Shown here in pieces: positions 28,246-35,241 of a stretch of 64,000 nucleotides of DNA (positions within the stretch are counted from its first letter, which is position 1; each line of letters begins with the position of its first letter). The notes beneath the pieces are model-generated. The model saw only the letters and a list, made by a program, of their open reading frames with translations. It was not told where the DNA came from and searched no databases. Position numbers and translations under genes: made by a program. Source of the stretch: Streptomyces sp. NBC_01775 (lineage in GTDB: Bacteria; Actinomycetota; Actinomycetes; Streptomycetales; Streptomycetaceae); contig NZ_CP109104.1 in the NCBI RefSeq assembly GCF_035917675.1, positions 1,426,001 through 1,490,000 of the forward strand. The letters are read 5' to 3'.

Positions 28246-29919
28246 CTACCGCCCCGGGCCGGGGGCGCGCATGGTGACGACCTTGCCGTGGGTGCCGTAG
28301 GGCAGCACGGTCTCCTCGTACATCGACTCGTCGAAGGTGACCAGCAGCCAGTCGCCGGACGGGCTCCCCGGGTCGGGGAAGACCTGGGGAAAGGGGGTGC
28401 CCAGCGGGTAGGGGGCGTCGATCGCGCCGCGGGGGCGCATCGACAGATCGAGGCGGGGATACGCCTTGTGCGCCCGGTCGCTCACCAGCAGCCGGGGCTG
28501 CCCGCCGAAGTGCTGCCAGCGGCAGCCTTCCGTGTTGGGCGGTCCCGGCGGCACCCGGCGCAGGGCGATGCCGTCCGCGTAGTCGCCGCCCCGCTCGGCG
28601 ACGGCCAGCACCGGGCGGAAGCTCAGCTCGGGCTCGTAGGCGGTGACGTCCACGTAGGCCCAGTGCCAGCGGCCTTCGTACCGGATGAGGGCCGGGTCCC
28701 AGGCGCTGCGCGTGAACGGCGCCTCCAGCGGCCGGTCATGGAGGACATGGACGCCGCGCAGCAGGTCGGCCGAGGTGGTGGCGTGGTACATCCGCACGCC
28801 GGGCGTCGGCAGGTTGCCGCCGACCGTGAGAACGATGAAGCGGTCCCGGGCCGGGTCGTGCAGGAGCTGGCCGCCGTGGTCGCCGAACAGCAGCCCGTCG
28901 CGGGCGAAGAACAGCTTGGCGACCTGCTCCATGCGCTCGGGACCGTCCGGGTCCATCGCCCACACTCCGGTGTGCGCCTCCTGGGAGAAGCCGGCGCCGG
29001 CGCAGCCCGCCGTGAAGAAGACCTTGCCGCCGCGCACATACGGGCGCCCGCCCACGTCGCGCACCAGGTGCAGGTCGCGGAGTCCCAGCTGCCCGAAGTG
29101 GCCCGCGCGCAGCCGCCGTACGGTGGCTCCCCCGCCGCTGTGACAGGAGTAGCGCAGCCGTTTGACGAGCGCGGGCTGCCGCAGGTCGAGAAGCGGGGCG
29201 ACCGCGCCCTTGTCGGTGAGCAGCGGACGCCAGGGCAGGCCGCCCCGCGCCGAGGCACCGGTGGAGACGAAGGCGGCGACGGTGTGCCCGGTCACCGTGA
29301 AGGCGAGCCGGAAGGGTGCGCTCAGCCGCTCCCGTACCGTCGCGACGGTCGTGGTGCCGCCGGGTCGCACGACCTCGACGGTCGTGGTGCCGCCGGACCC
29401 CGTGCTGTCGTGGCGCACCCGGACCGCCTCGGTGCCGTCGGCCGTCTCCAGGCCCGGGGCGACGCTGCCACCGGGCGGGAGCGCGGCGACGTCCGCGATG
29501 ACGGCGGCGAACGGGGCGGCCGGGCCGGCCTCGGCGAGCAGCCGCGCGGGCGGGTGGCCCATCGGTCCGGTGTCGTGGTCGACGAAGCGCGGCGCGATCA
29601 GGTCGACGGGGCGGAGGCTGTGGATGACCGTGAAGTGCGGCCCGTACACGGCTCCGGAGCGCCCTGACCCGGAGTGCCCGGCGGCGCCCGCCGGGGTGCC
29701 GGGGGCGAGCAGCGCCGCCGCACCCGCCGAGGCCGCGAGGCCGGTCAGCGCTTGCCGGCGGCCCAGCGGGTGGCCGCCCGGCTGGTGGCCGCCCGGCTGG
29801 TGGCCGCCCATCCCGTGGCCGCCCGCATGGTGATCGCCGCGCCGGAGCTCCCATGGGCGCAAGTCCCGCAGGCGCAAGTCCCGCATCCGCAAGTCCCGCA
29901 GGCGGAAGTCCTCCGTCAT
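28246..29919 (-). CDS. Tat-exported beta-propeller-like protein with repetitive His/Gly N-terminus
   Basis: The 557-residue protein starts with LRDLR-type repeats (residues 6-25), then His/Gly repeats (HHAGGHGMGGHQPGGHQPGG), then a twin-arginine signal GRRQALTGLAASAGAAALL. The mature part resembles a five-bladed propeller of GH43-like proteins (FTRSAWDPALIRYEGRWHWAYVD, WLLVTFDES). The His repeats could bind metal before export. It follows vdcD after two bases (TGACAATG) with GAGGAG upstream, so it ends the 3-HAA/decarboxylase operon. No biochemical role can be assigned; a catalytic triad of GH43 was not verified. Confidence 0.6.
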   Translation of the reverse strand: MTEDFRLRDLRMRDLRLRDLRPWELRRGDHHAGGHGMGGHQPGGHQPGGHPLGRRQALTGLAASAGAAALLAPGTPAGAAGHSGSGRSGAVYGPHFTVIHSLRPVDLIAPRFVDHDTGPMGHPPARLLAEAGPAAPFAAVIADVAALPPGGSVAPGLETADGTEAVRVRHDSTGSGGTTTVEVVRPGGTTTVATVRERLSAPFRLAFTVTGHTVAAFVSTGASARGGLPWRPLLTDKGAVAPLLDLRQPALVKRLRYSCHSGGGATVRRLRAGHFGQLGLRDLHLVRDVGGRPYVRGGKVFFTAGCAGAGFSQEAHTGVWAMDPDGPERMEQVAKLFFARDGLLFGDHGGQLLHDPARDRFIVLTVGGNLPTPGVRMYHATTSADLLRGVHVLHDRPLEAPFTRSAWDPALIRYEGRWHWAYVDVTAYEPELSFRPVLAVAERGGDYADGIALRRVPPGPPNTEGCRWQHFGGQPRLLVSDRAHKAYPRLDLSMRPRGAIDAPYPLGTPFPQVFPDPGSPSGDWLLVTFDESMYEETVLPYGTHGKVVTMRAPGPGR

Positions 29920-29921
29920 TG

Positions 29922-30212
29922 TCAGCTCCTCTCCTCGCGCGCCCGCACCCGCGCCCGTTCCAACAGGGGGGGTATCGCGGGAAGTTCGGGTGCGGTGTCC
30001 ATGGACTGCTCCGTCAGCCGGAACTCCTCGGGGAACAGCTCCGGCGTCGTCCTGGCCGCCGGTTCGGTGGTGCGCCACGCGTACCAGCAGCGGGTGCACT
30101 GCCGGACCTCCCACACCCCGCCCTCGGGCGCGACCGTGACAGTCTCCACGCGCTCCGCCAGGCACCTCGGGCAGGTCACGGCGGGCTCTCCTGCCGGACG
30201 GGGACCGGTCAT
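29922..30212 (-). CDS. vdcD: Hydroxyarylic acid decarboxylase small subunit D (VdcD-like)
   Basis: The 96-residue protein has two CxxC zinc-knuckle pairs (CPRC and CTRC) and VETVTVAPEGGVWEVRQC, RTTEPAARTTPE, FPEEFRLTE, the pattern of VdcD/BsdD/EcdD subunits of non-oxidative phenolic acid decarboxylases. It overlaps the UbiD-like gene by four bases. The subunit is needed for activity of the C subunit in several characterised systems. About 15 extra residues extend its C-terminus relative to typical members. Confidence 0.88.
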   Translation of the reverse strand: MTGPRPAGEPAVTCPRCLAERVETVTVAPEGGVWEVRQCTRCWYAWRTTEPAARTTPELFPEEFRLTEQSMDTAPELPAIPPLLERARVRAREERS

Positions 30213-31639
30213 CGGCGTGCCTCCTCGGCGAGGGCGCGCAGCCGCTCCAGCCAGGCGCCGGTCTCGGGCAGGTCCCGCACCGGAGTCGTGTGTCTGCCGC
30301 GCCGGTCGGGGGCGACGGGCGTGGTGGCGTCGAGCACGACCTTGCCGCTGATCCCGGTCGGGTCGGAGGACGGGTCCAGCGGCAGGATCGACATCCCGGG
30401 CAGCTGGACGAGGTCGTCCGTGGGGTTGAACTTGGTGGACAGCGCCCACATCACCTGCGGCAGATCGAAGGGATCGACGTTCTCGTCGACGACGATGACG
30501 ACCTTGCAGTAGCCCAGCCCGTGCGGCGTGGTGGCCACCCGCAGCCCCACCGCGCGCGCGAACCCGCCGACGCGGGAGCGGGTGGAGACGATCGCGACGA
30601 GGCCGTGGGTGTACATCGCGTTGACGGCGACCACCTCGGGGAACTCCGCGCGCAGTTGCTGGAGCAGCGGCACGCAGGTGGCGGGCCCCATGAGGTAGTC
30701 GATCTCGGTCCAGGGCAGGCCGAGGTAGAGGTGTTCGAAGAGCGGGTCGGTCCGGTAGGAGATCCGGTCGACGCGGATGACCGGCATCCTGCGGCCCCCC
30801 GAGTAGTGCCCGGTGAACTCGCCGAAGGGGCCCTCGATTTCCCGGACGCGGGATTCCACCACGCCCTCGAGCAGCACCTCGCACCCCCACGGGACGTCGA
30901 CGCCGGTGAGCGGCGCCCGGGTGATCGGCGCGGGCGCGCCGCGCAGCGCTCCGGCGAGTTCGTACTCGGACTCCTCGTACGCCATGGGGGTGGCCGCCAC
31001 GATCGAGATGACGGGGTCGTTGCCCAGCGCGATGGCCACCGGCAGGTCCTCGCCGCGCTCCTCGGCGGCCCGCAGGTGCCGGGCGATGTCGTGGATGGAG
31101 CCGGGCTGGATGCCGAAGTGGCGCCTGCCCTTGCACTGGAGCCGGTAGATGCCCACGTTCTGCTTGCCGAAGTGTTCCGGGTCCTCGGGGTCCCGGGTGA
31201 CCACGGCGGCCTTGTCGACGTAGAACCCGCCGTCGTGCGCGTTGAGGCGGAAGAGCGGCAGCACCCGGTAGAGGTCGACCTCCTCGCCCTCCAGCGTGTT
31301 CTGGAGGAACGGGGGGTCGGCGCGGCGCTCGGGCGCGACGGGGAAGGACTCCCAGCGGCGGCTGAACTCCGCGACCTGCTCGCTGACGGGGGTGGTGGGG
31401 GGCAGCTCCAGCGCGAGGGCGTGGTTGGCCCAGGAGCCGTGCACGTTGAGCGCGACGCGGCCGGTCGAGTAGCCCGTCACGTTCTCGAAGCACAGGGCCG
31501 GTGCGTCGGCACCCATGCGGGCCGCGGCGTTGGCCGCCGCCGCGAGGTCGGGTTCCGGGTCGGCCGGCTCCTCGATACGGAGCAACTGGCCGTGTTTGTC
31601 CAGTGCTTCGAGGTAGCCGCGCAGATCGTCGTACGGCAA
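30209..31639 (-). CDS. vdcC: UbiD-family decarboxylase subunit C (VdcC-like)
   Basis: The 476-residue enzyme, from a TTG start at 31639, has the UbiD layout: PYDDLRGYLEALDKHGQL at the start, NVGIYRLQCKGRRHFGI, GEFTGHYSGG with catalytic Glu/Arg region, and CKVVIVVDENVDPFDLPQVMWALSTKFNP near the end. It needs prenylated FMN made by the UbiX-like gene upstream. The VdcC/D class decarboxylates 4-hydroxybenzoate-type acids such as vanillate. Overlaps and order B-C-D match vdcBCD operons. A longer reading frame to 31786 would translate the dispersed repeat and was not used. GGAAGG lies ten bases before the TTG. In this operon a decarboxylation of 3-HAA or 3,4-AHBA to 2-aminophenol is plausible (inference). 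Confidence 0.88.
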   Translation of the reverse strand: MPYDDLRGYLEALDKHGQLLRIEEPADPEPDLAAAANAAARMGADAPALCFENVTGYSTGRVALNVHGSWANHALALELPPTTPVSEQVAEFSRRWESFPVAPERRADPPFLQNTLEGEEVDLYRVLPLFRLNAHDGGFYVDKAAVVTRDPEDPEHFGKQNVGIYRLQCKGRRHFGIQPGSIHDIARHLRAAEERGEDLPVAIALGNDPVISIVAATPMAYEESEYELAGALRGAPAPITRAPLTGVDVPWGCEVLLEGVVESRVREIEGPFGEFTGHYSGGRRMPVIRVDRISYRTDPLFEHLYLGLPWTEIDYLMGPATCVPLLQQLRAEFPEVVAVNAMYTHGLVAIVSTRSRVGGFARAVGLRVATTPHGLGYCKVVIVVDENVDPFDLPQVMWALSTKFNPTDDLVQLPGMSILPLDPSSDPTGISGKVVLDATTPVAPDRRGRHTTPVRDLPETGAWLERLRALAEEARR

Positions 31640-31722
31640 CGGTTCGCCGCCTTCCAGGGAGTGTGGGCGTCGTGGTGGTTCGTGGGCGTCGTCGGTGTGT
31701 CCGGTGGTGCGGCCAGGCGGGT

Positions 31723-31790
31723 CCGGCGCCCCAAAGGGGCGCGGGGAACTGCGCGACCAGCCACGACGGGCCCGCAGATGACCCACCGGA
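31723..31790 (-). repeat. Dispersed Streptomyces intergenic repeat, copy 2 (inverted)
   Basis: Read on the minus strand the block contains GGGTCATCTGCGGGCC, CGTCGTGGCTGGTCGCGCAG and TTCCCCGCGCCCCTTTGG followed by GGCGCC. It fills most of the 165-base gap between the vdcB- and vdcC-like genes. The GGCGCCCC...GGGGCGC part can form a small hairpin in the operon mRNA. Confidence 0.8.
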
Positions 31791-31804
31791 CTTCCATCGG
31801 AGCA

Positions 31805-32470
31805 CTAGGAGGTGGCGCGCAGTCGCGCCGCGCGCATGCCCTCCCAGCGGCGGGCGGGCGCCTGGACGCCGAACTGGTCCAGCACGCGCGAGACCAGGTG
31901 GTCCACGAGGTCGTCGATCGTGCGCGGGTGGTTGTAGAAGGCGGGCACCGGCGGCATGACGACGCCGCCCATGCGGGAGAGCGTGAGCATGTTCTCCAGG
32001 TGCACCTCGGTGACCGGGGTCTCCCGGGGTACGAGCACCAGCCGCCGGCGCTCCTTGAGGGTGACGTCGGCGGCACGGGCGATGAGGCCTTCGGTGTAGC
32101 CGGTCCTGATGGCCGCGAGCGTCTTCATGCTGCACGGCGCGATGACCATGCCGTCGGTGGGGAACGAGCCGCTGGCGACCGTCGCGCCCAGGTCGTCGGG
32201 ACCGTGGCAGACGTCGGCCAGCTCGGCGACCTCGGCCACGGTCCGGTCGGTCTCCAGAGCGATGGTGGAGCGGGCCCACCGGCTGAGGATCAGCTGGGTC
32301 TCCACGCCGGGGACGGCAGCGAGCGCCTCCAGCAGCCGGATCCCGTACACCGCGCCGGTCGCGCCGGTCATGCCGACGACGATCCGCCGCGCGGGCGCGG
32401 CCGGTGCCTCCCTGCCGTTGCGCTCGGCCCGGCCGTTGGGCTCAGCCCGGCCGTTGGGCTCAGCCCGCAT
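31805..32470 (-). CDS. vdcB: UbiX-like flavin prenyltransferase (VdcB-like)
   Basis: The 221-residue protein contains VVGMTGATGAVYGIRLLEAL, APCSMKTLAAIRTGYTEGLI, LVLVPRETPVTEVHLENML and PPVPAFYNHPRTIDDLVDHLV, the full UbiX pattern. It makes prenylated FMN for the UbiD-like partner. The first 25 residues carry an 18-base tandem repeat encoding GRAEPN units and are not conserved. Its start overlaps the end of the isochorismatase gene by 11 bases, tying the decarboxylase to the 3-HAA genes. Confidence 0.92.
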   Translation of the reverse strand: MRAEPNGRAEPNGRAERNGREAPAAPARRIVVGMTGATGAVYGIRLLEALAAVPGVETQLILSRWARSTIALETDRTVAEVAELADVCHGPDDLGATVASGSFPTDGMVIAPCSMKTLAAIRTGYTEGLIARAADVTLKERRRLVLVPRETPVTEVHLENMLTLSRMGGVVMPPVPAFYNHPRTIDDLVDHLVSRVLDQFGVQAPARRWEGMRAARLRATS

Positions 32471-33152
32471 GCGAGGTCACCGCGCGCGCTCCGGCCGCGC
32501 CGCCGTCCGCGCGGGCACCCTTCAGTACCCGCAGCAGCTCGGCGCTGGTGGGGGTCGCGGCGCAGCGCTCCGCGGCGTACTCCAGGGCGAGCGCGTGGTA
32601 TTCGGGGGTGAAGTCGGCCAGCGCGTCGGCCACCAGGAACGGCTGGATGTCGGAGGTGAAGGCGTCCACGGCGGTGATCAGACAGCCGATGTGCGCGTAG
32701 ACCCCGCAGATCACCAGCTGGTCCCGCTCCATCGCGGCGAGCCGGGTGAGCAGGTCGGTGCGTGCGAAGGCGCTGTAGCGCCACTTGGTCAGCACGGTCT
32801 CGCCCTCGCGTGGCGCCACCTCGGGAAGGATCTCCTGGTGGGCGGGGTCGGCGGTCATACCCGGGCCCCACACGTCGTGCAGGAGCCCGCGGTCCTGGCG
32901 GGACATGGCGCCGGGCTGCGCCGTGTAGAGGACGGGCACCCCGGCGGCGCGGGCGGCCCCGACGAGCGCGGCGGTGTGCGCCACCAGCTCCTTGCGGGGT
33001 GAGGCGTCGGGCGCGAAGAAGTCGAGGAAGTAGCGCTGCATGTCGTGGACGAGCACCACGGCGCGCTCGGGGCAGAGCCGCCACAGGTCCGTCTCGCCCG
33101 GCGCCCGTTCGGCGTGGGGCATCGGGTAGGTCACGTTGTCGGGTATCCGCAC
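32460..33152 (-). CDS. phzD: Isochorismatase-family enzyme, PhzD-like (ADIC hydrolase)
   Basis: The 230-residue enzyme has VVLVHDMQRYFLDFF (catalytic Asp), TVLTKWRYSAF (catalytic Lys) and GVYAHIGCLITAVDAFTSD followed by IQPFLVADALADF. These match PhzD closely; PhzD turns 2-amino-2-deoxyisochorismate (ADIC) into 2,3-dihydro-3-hydroxyanthranilate (DHHA). With PhzE upstream, ADIC rather than isochorismate is the likely substrate. The GTG at 33152 has AAGGAGG eight bases upstream. It lies 29 bases after the EntA-like gene in the operon. Confidence 0.92.
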   Translation of the reverse strand: MRIPDNVTYPMPHAERAPGETDLWRLCPERAVVLVHDMQRYFLDFFAPDASPRKELVAHTAALVGAARAAGVPVLYTAQPGAMSRQDRGLLHDVWGPGMTADPAHQEILPEVAPREGETVLTKWRYSAFARTDLLTRLAAMERDQLVICGVYAHIGCLITAVDAFTSDIQPFLVADALADFTPEYHALALEYAAERCAATPTSAELLRVLKGARADGGAAGARAVTSHAG

Positions 33153-33181
33153 CGCGGACGCCTCCTTGGGGTCGGTGGTCG

Positions 33182-33976
33182 TCAGCGGCCGAGCGCGGCG
33201 CCGCCGTCCACGTACAGGTCGTGCATGGTGATGTGGGAAGCGGCGGACGACAGCAGGAAGACGACGGCCTCGGCCACGTCCTGCGGCGCGGCGAGCTTCC
33301 CCAGCGGAATCCCGACCCGGTAGGCCGCCATGTCGCCTCGCAAGGTGGCCTCTTCGCCCTGGTCGTCGTGCCACAGCTTGCGCAGCATGGGCGTGTCGGT
33401 GGACCCGGGCGCCACGACGTTGCAGCGCACGCCGTACTCGGCGAGTTCGAGCCCGAGGGTCTTGGTGAAGGAGGTGGCCGCGGCCTTGGAGGCGCCGTAG
33501 GCGGCCATCTGCGAGCGGGGTACGGAGGCCGCGTTGGAGGCGACCGTGACGATCGCCCCGGCGCGGCGTGCGGCCATCCGCTTGCCGACGGCGCGGGAGA
33601 CGTGGAAGACGCCGGCCGTGTTGACGGCGAAGGTGGTCGTCCAGTCCTCGTCGCTCAGCGCCAGGACGGGCGCGGCGCGCAGCACTCCCGCCACGTTGGC
33701 CAGCACCCCGATGGGGCCGAGTTCGTCCTCGACCCGGGTCACGGCGGCTTCCACATCCGCGCTGCGGGACACGTCGAGGGGGTAGGCGCGCGCGACGCCG
33801 CCTGCCTCGGTCACCTCCTTGACCAGTGACGAGAGCGGTTCGGCCGCGGCGTCGGCCGCCGCGACGGGCATGCCCCGGGCGGCGAGCGTGCGGGCGACGG
33901 CGGCGCCGATGCCGCCGGCCGCGCCCGTGACGAGTGCGACAGGACCCGGTCGGTCCGGGCCGGCTGTGGTGCTCAT
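33182..33976 (-). CDS. EntA-like SDR, predicted DHHA dehydrogenase
   Basis: The 264-residue SDR has TGAAGGIG, NVAG, SNAASVPRSQMAAYGASKAA and GLELAEYGVRCNVVAPGSTDTPM, the signature of 2,3-dihydro-2,3-dihydroxybenzoate dehydrogenases (EntA/DhbA). Next to PhzD- and PhzE-like genes it is expected to oxidise DHHA to 3-hydroxyanthranilate with NAD+, as in calcimycin and benzoxazole pathways. No phenazine-committing PhzF is present in the window, which favours this branch. Confidence 0.88.
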   Translation of the reverse strand: MSTTAGPDRPGPVALVTGAAGGIGAAVARTLAARGMPVAAADAAAEPLSSLVKEVTEAGGVARAYPLDVSRSADVEAAVTRVEDELGPIGVLANVAGVLRAAPVLALSDEDWTTTFAVNTAGVFHVSRAVGKRMAARRAGAIVTVASNAASVPRSQMAAYGASKAAATSFTKTLGLELAEYGVRCNVVAPGSTDTPMLRKLWHDDQGEEATLRGDMAAYRVGIPLGKLAAPQDVAEAVVFLLSSAASHITMHDLYVDGGAALGR

Positions 33977-34038
33977 GGATTCCCCCTTTGGACGGCCCGG
34001 GACCGAAGCCCCGGGCCGAGGTGTTCGGGCCGAGACGT

Positions 34039-35241
34039 TCAGGCCCAGGTGTTCAGGAAGCGGCGGGTCTGTTCCGGGTTGAGCCGCGGGTCGCACAGGG
34101 TCGTGTACCGCTCGGTGAGGCGCTCTTGAGAGGTGACGGGCCCGCCCACGCACTCGGTGACCCCGCTCGCCGCGACCTCCAGGTGGACGCCGCCCGCGTG
34201 CTGCCCCTGCCGGTCCAGCACCGCGCGGAAGGCGGCGGCCTCGGCGATGAGGTCGGGCAGGTAGCGCGTCTTGAGGCCGCCCGCTGCCTTGACGGTGTTG
34301 CCGTGCATGGGGTCGCACAGCCACACCACGGGGTGACCGGCCCGGCGTACGGCGGCGACGACCGGCGGCAGCGCCTCGGAGATCCGGGCCCGCCCCATCC
34401 TGACGATCAGAGTGAGCCTGCCCGGGGTGCGCGCCGGGTCCAGGTGCTGACAGAGCATCAGCACCTCGTCGGGGGTGGCCGACGGGCCGATCTTGCAGGC
34501 GACCGGGTTGGCCACCGACGCCAGCAGGGCGACGTGGCGCGACCCGGGCTGCCGGGTGCGCTCCCCGACCCACGGCAGGTGGGTGGAGGTCAGCAGCGGC
34601 TCGCCGGTGACCGGGTCGACGCGCACGAGGCGGGTCTCGTAGTCCAGCACCAGCGCCTCGTGGCTGGCCCAGGGGCCCGCGGTCCGCTCCCCCCGGTGGC
34701 CGCGCAGCGCCTCGAAGACGGCGCCGCTGGCCTCGTAGGCGCGCAGCATGCGGCGGGGGTCGGGGCGGCGCGCCTCGGCCGTCGGCTCCTCGGAGTTGAC
34801 CATGTGGCCCCGGAAGACCGGGAGGTCACGGCCGTCGACCCGCTCGGTGGGCTGGGAGCGGGGCTTGGCGAACTGTCCGGCCAGCCGCCCGATGCGCACC
34901 ACCTGGCGGCCCGAGCTGCGCTGGAGGTGGTCGCCGAGCTGGTCGAGCACACTGACGCGGTGGTCGGCCTGGACGGGGCCGCACTCCTCCAGGCTCTCCG
35001 CGCAGTCGCCCGCCTGGAGGACGAGGCCCTCGCCGCGCGCGACCGAGGCGAGCGTCTCGCGCAGCCGGCGGATCTCCGCGGCGTCCGCGAGCGGCGGCGC
35101 TTTGGCGAGCCGCGCGGTGACCTCGCCCAGCTCGGGGTGGTCGCGCCAGCGGGGCTCTTGCGCGTCCTGGGCCAGGGGGGCCGGAGGCGCAAGGTCCGTA
35201 CGGAGCTGAAGGGCGGCCGGGTGGCTCACGGGGCTGGTCAT
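34039..35241 (-). CDS. phzC: Class II DAHP synthase (PhzC-like)
   Basis: The 400-residue enzyme has LVLQAGDCAES, FRGHMVNSEEP, KIGPSATPDEVL, WLCDPMHGNT and GGVHLEVAASGVTECVGG, covering the metal and PEP sites of class II 3-deoxy-D-arabino-heptulosonate-7-phosphate synthases. It is shorter than the housekeeping enzyme, as in PhzC. It overlaps phzE by four bases and raises chorismate supply for the cluster. Confidence 0.94.
   Translation of the reverse strand: MTSPVSHPAALQLRTDLAPPAPLAQDAQEPRWRDHPELGEVTARLAKAPPLADAAEIRRLRETLASVARGEGLVLQAGDCAESLEECGPVQADHRVSVLDQLGDHLQRSSGRQVVRIGRLAGQFAKPRSQPTERVDGRDLPVFRGHMVNSEEPTAEARRPDPRRMLRAYEASGAVFEALRGHRGERTAGPWASHEALVLDYETRLVRVDPVTGEPLLTSTHLPWVGERTRQPGSRHVALLASVANPVACKIGPSATPDEVLMLCQHLDPARTPGRLTLIVRMGRARISEALPPVVAAVRRAGHPVVWLCDPMHGNTVKAAGGLKTRYLPDLIAEAAAFRAVLDRQGQHAGGVHLEVAASGVTECVGGPVTSQERLTERYTTLCDPRLNPEQTRRFLNTWA

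Noticed and set aside
31640..31786. An N-terminal extension of the UbiD-like protein
   Set aside because: It translates the dispersed intergenic repeat and lacks homology; the TTG at 31639 begins the conserved PYDDLR sequence.
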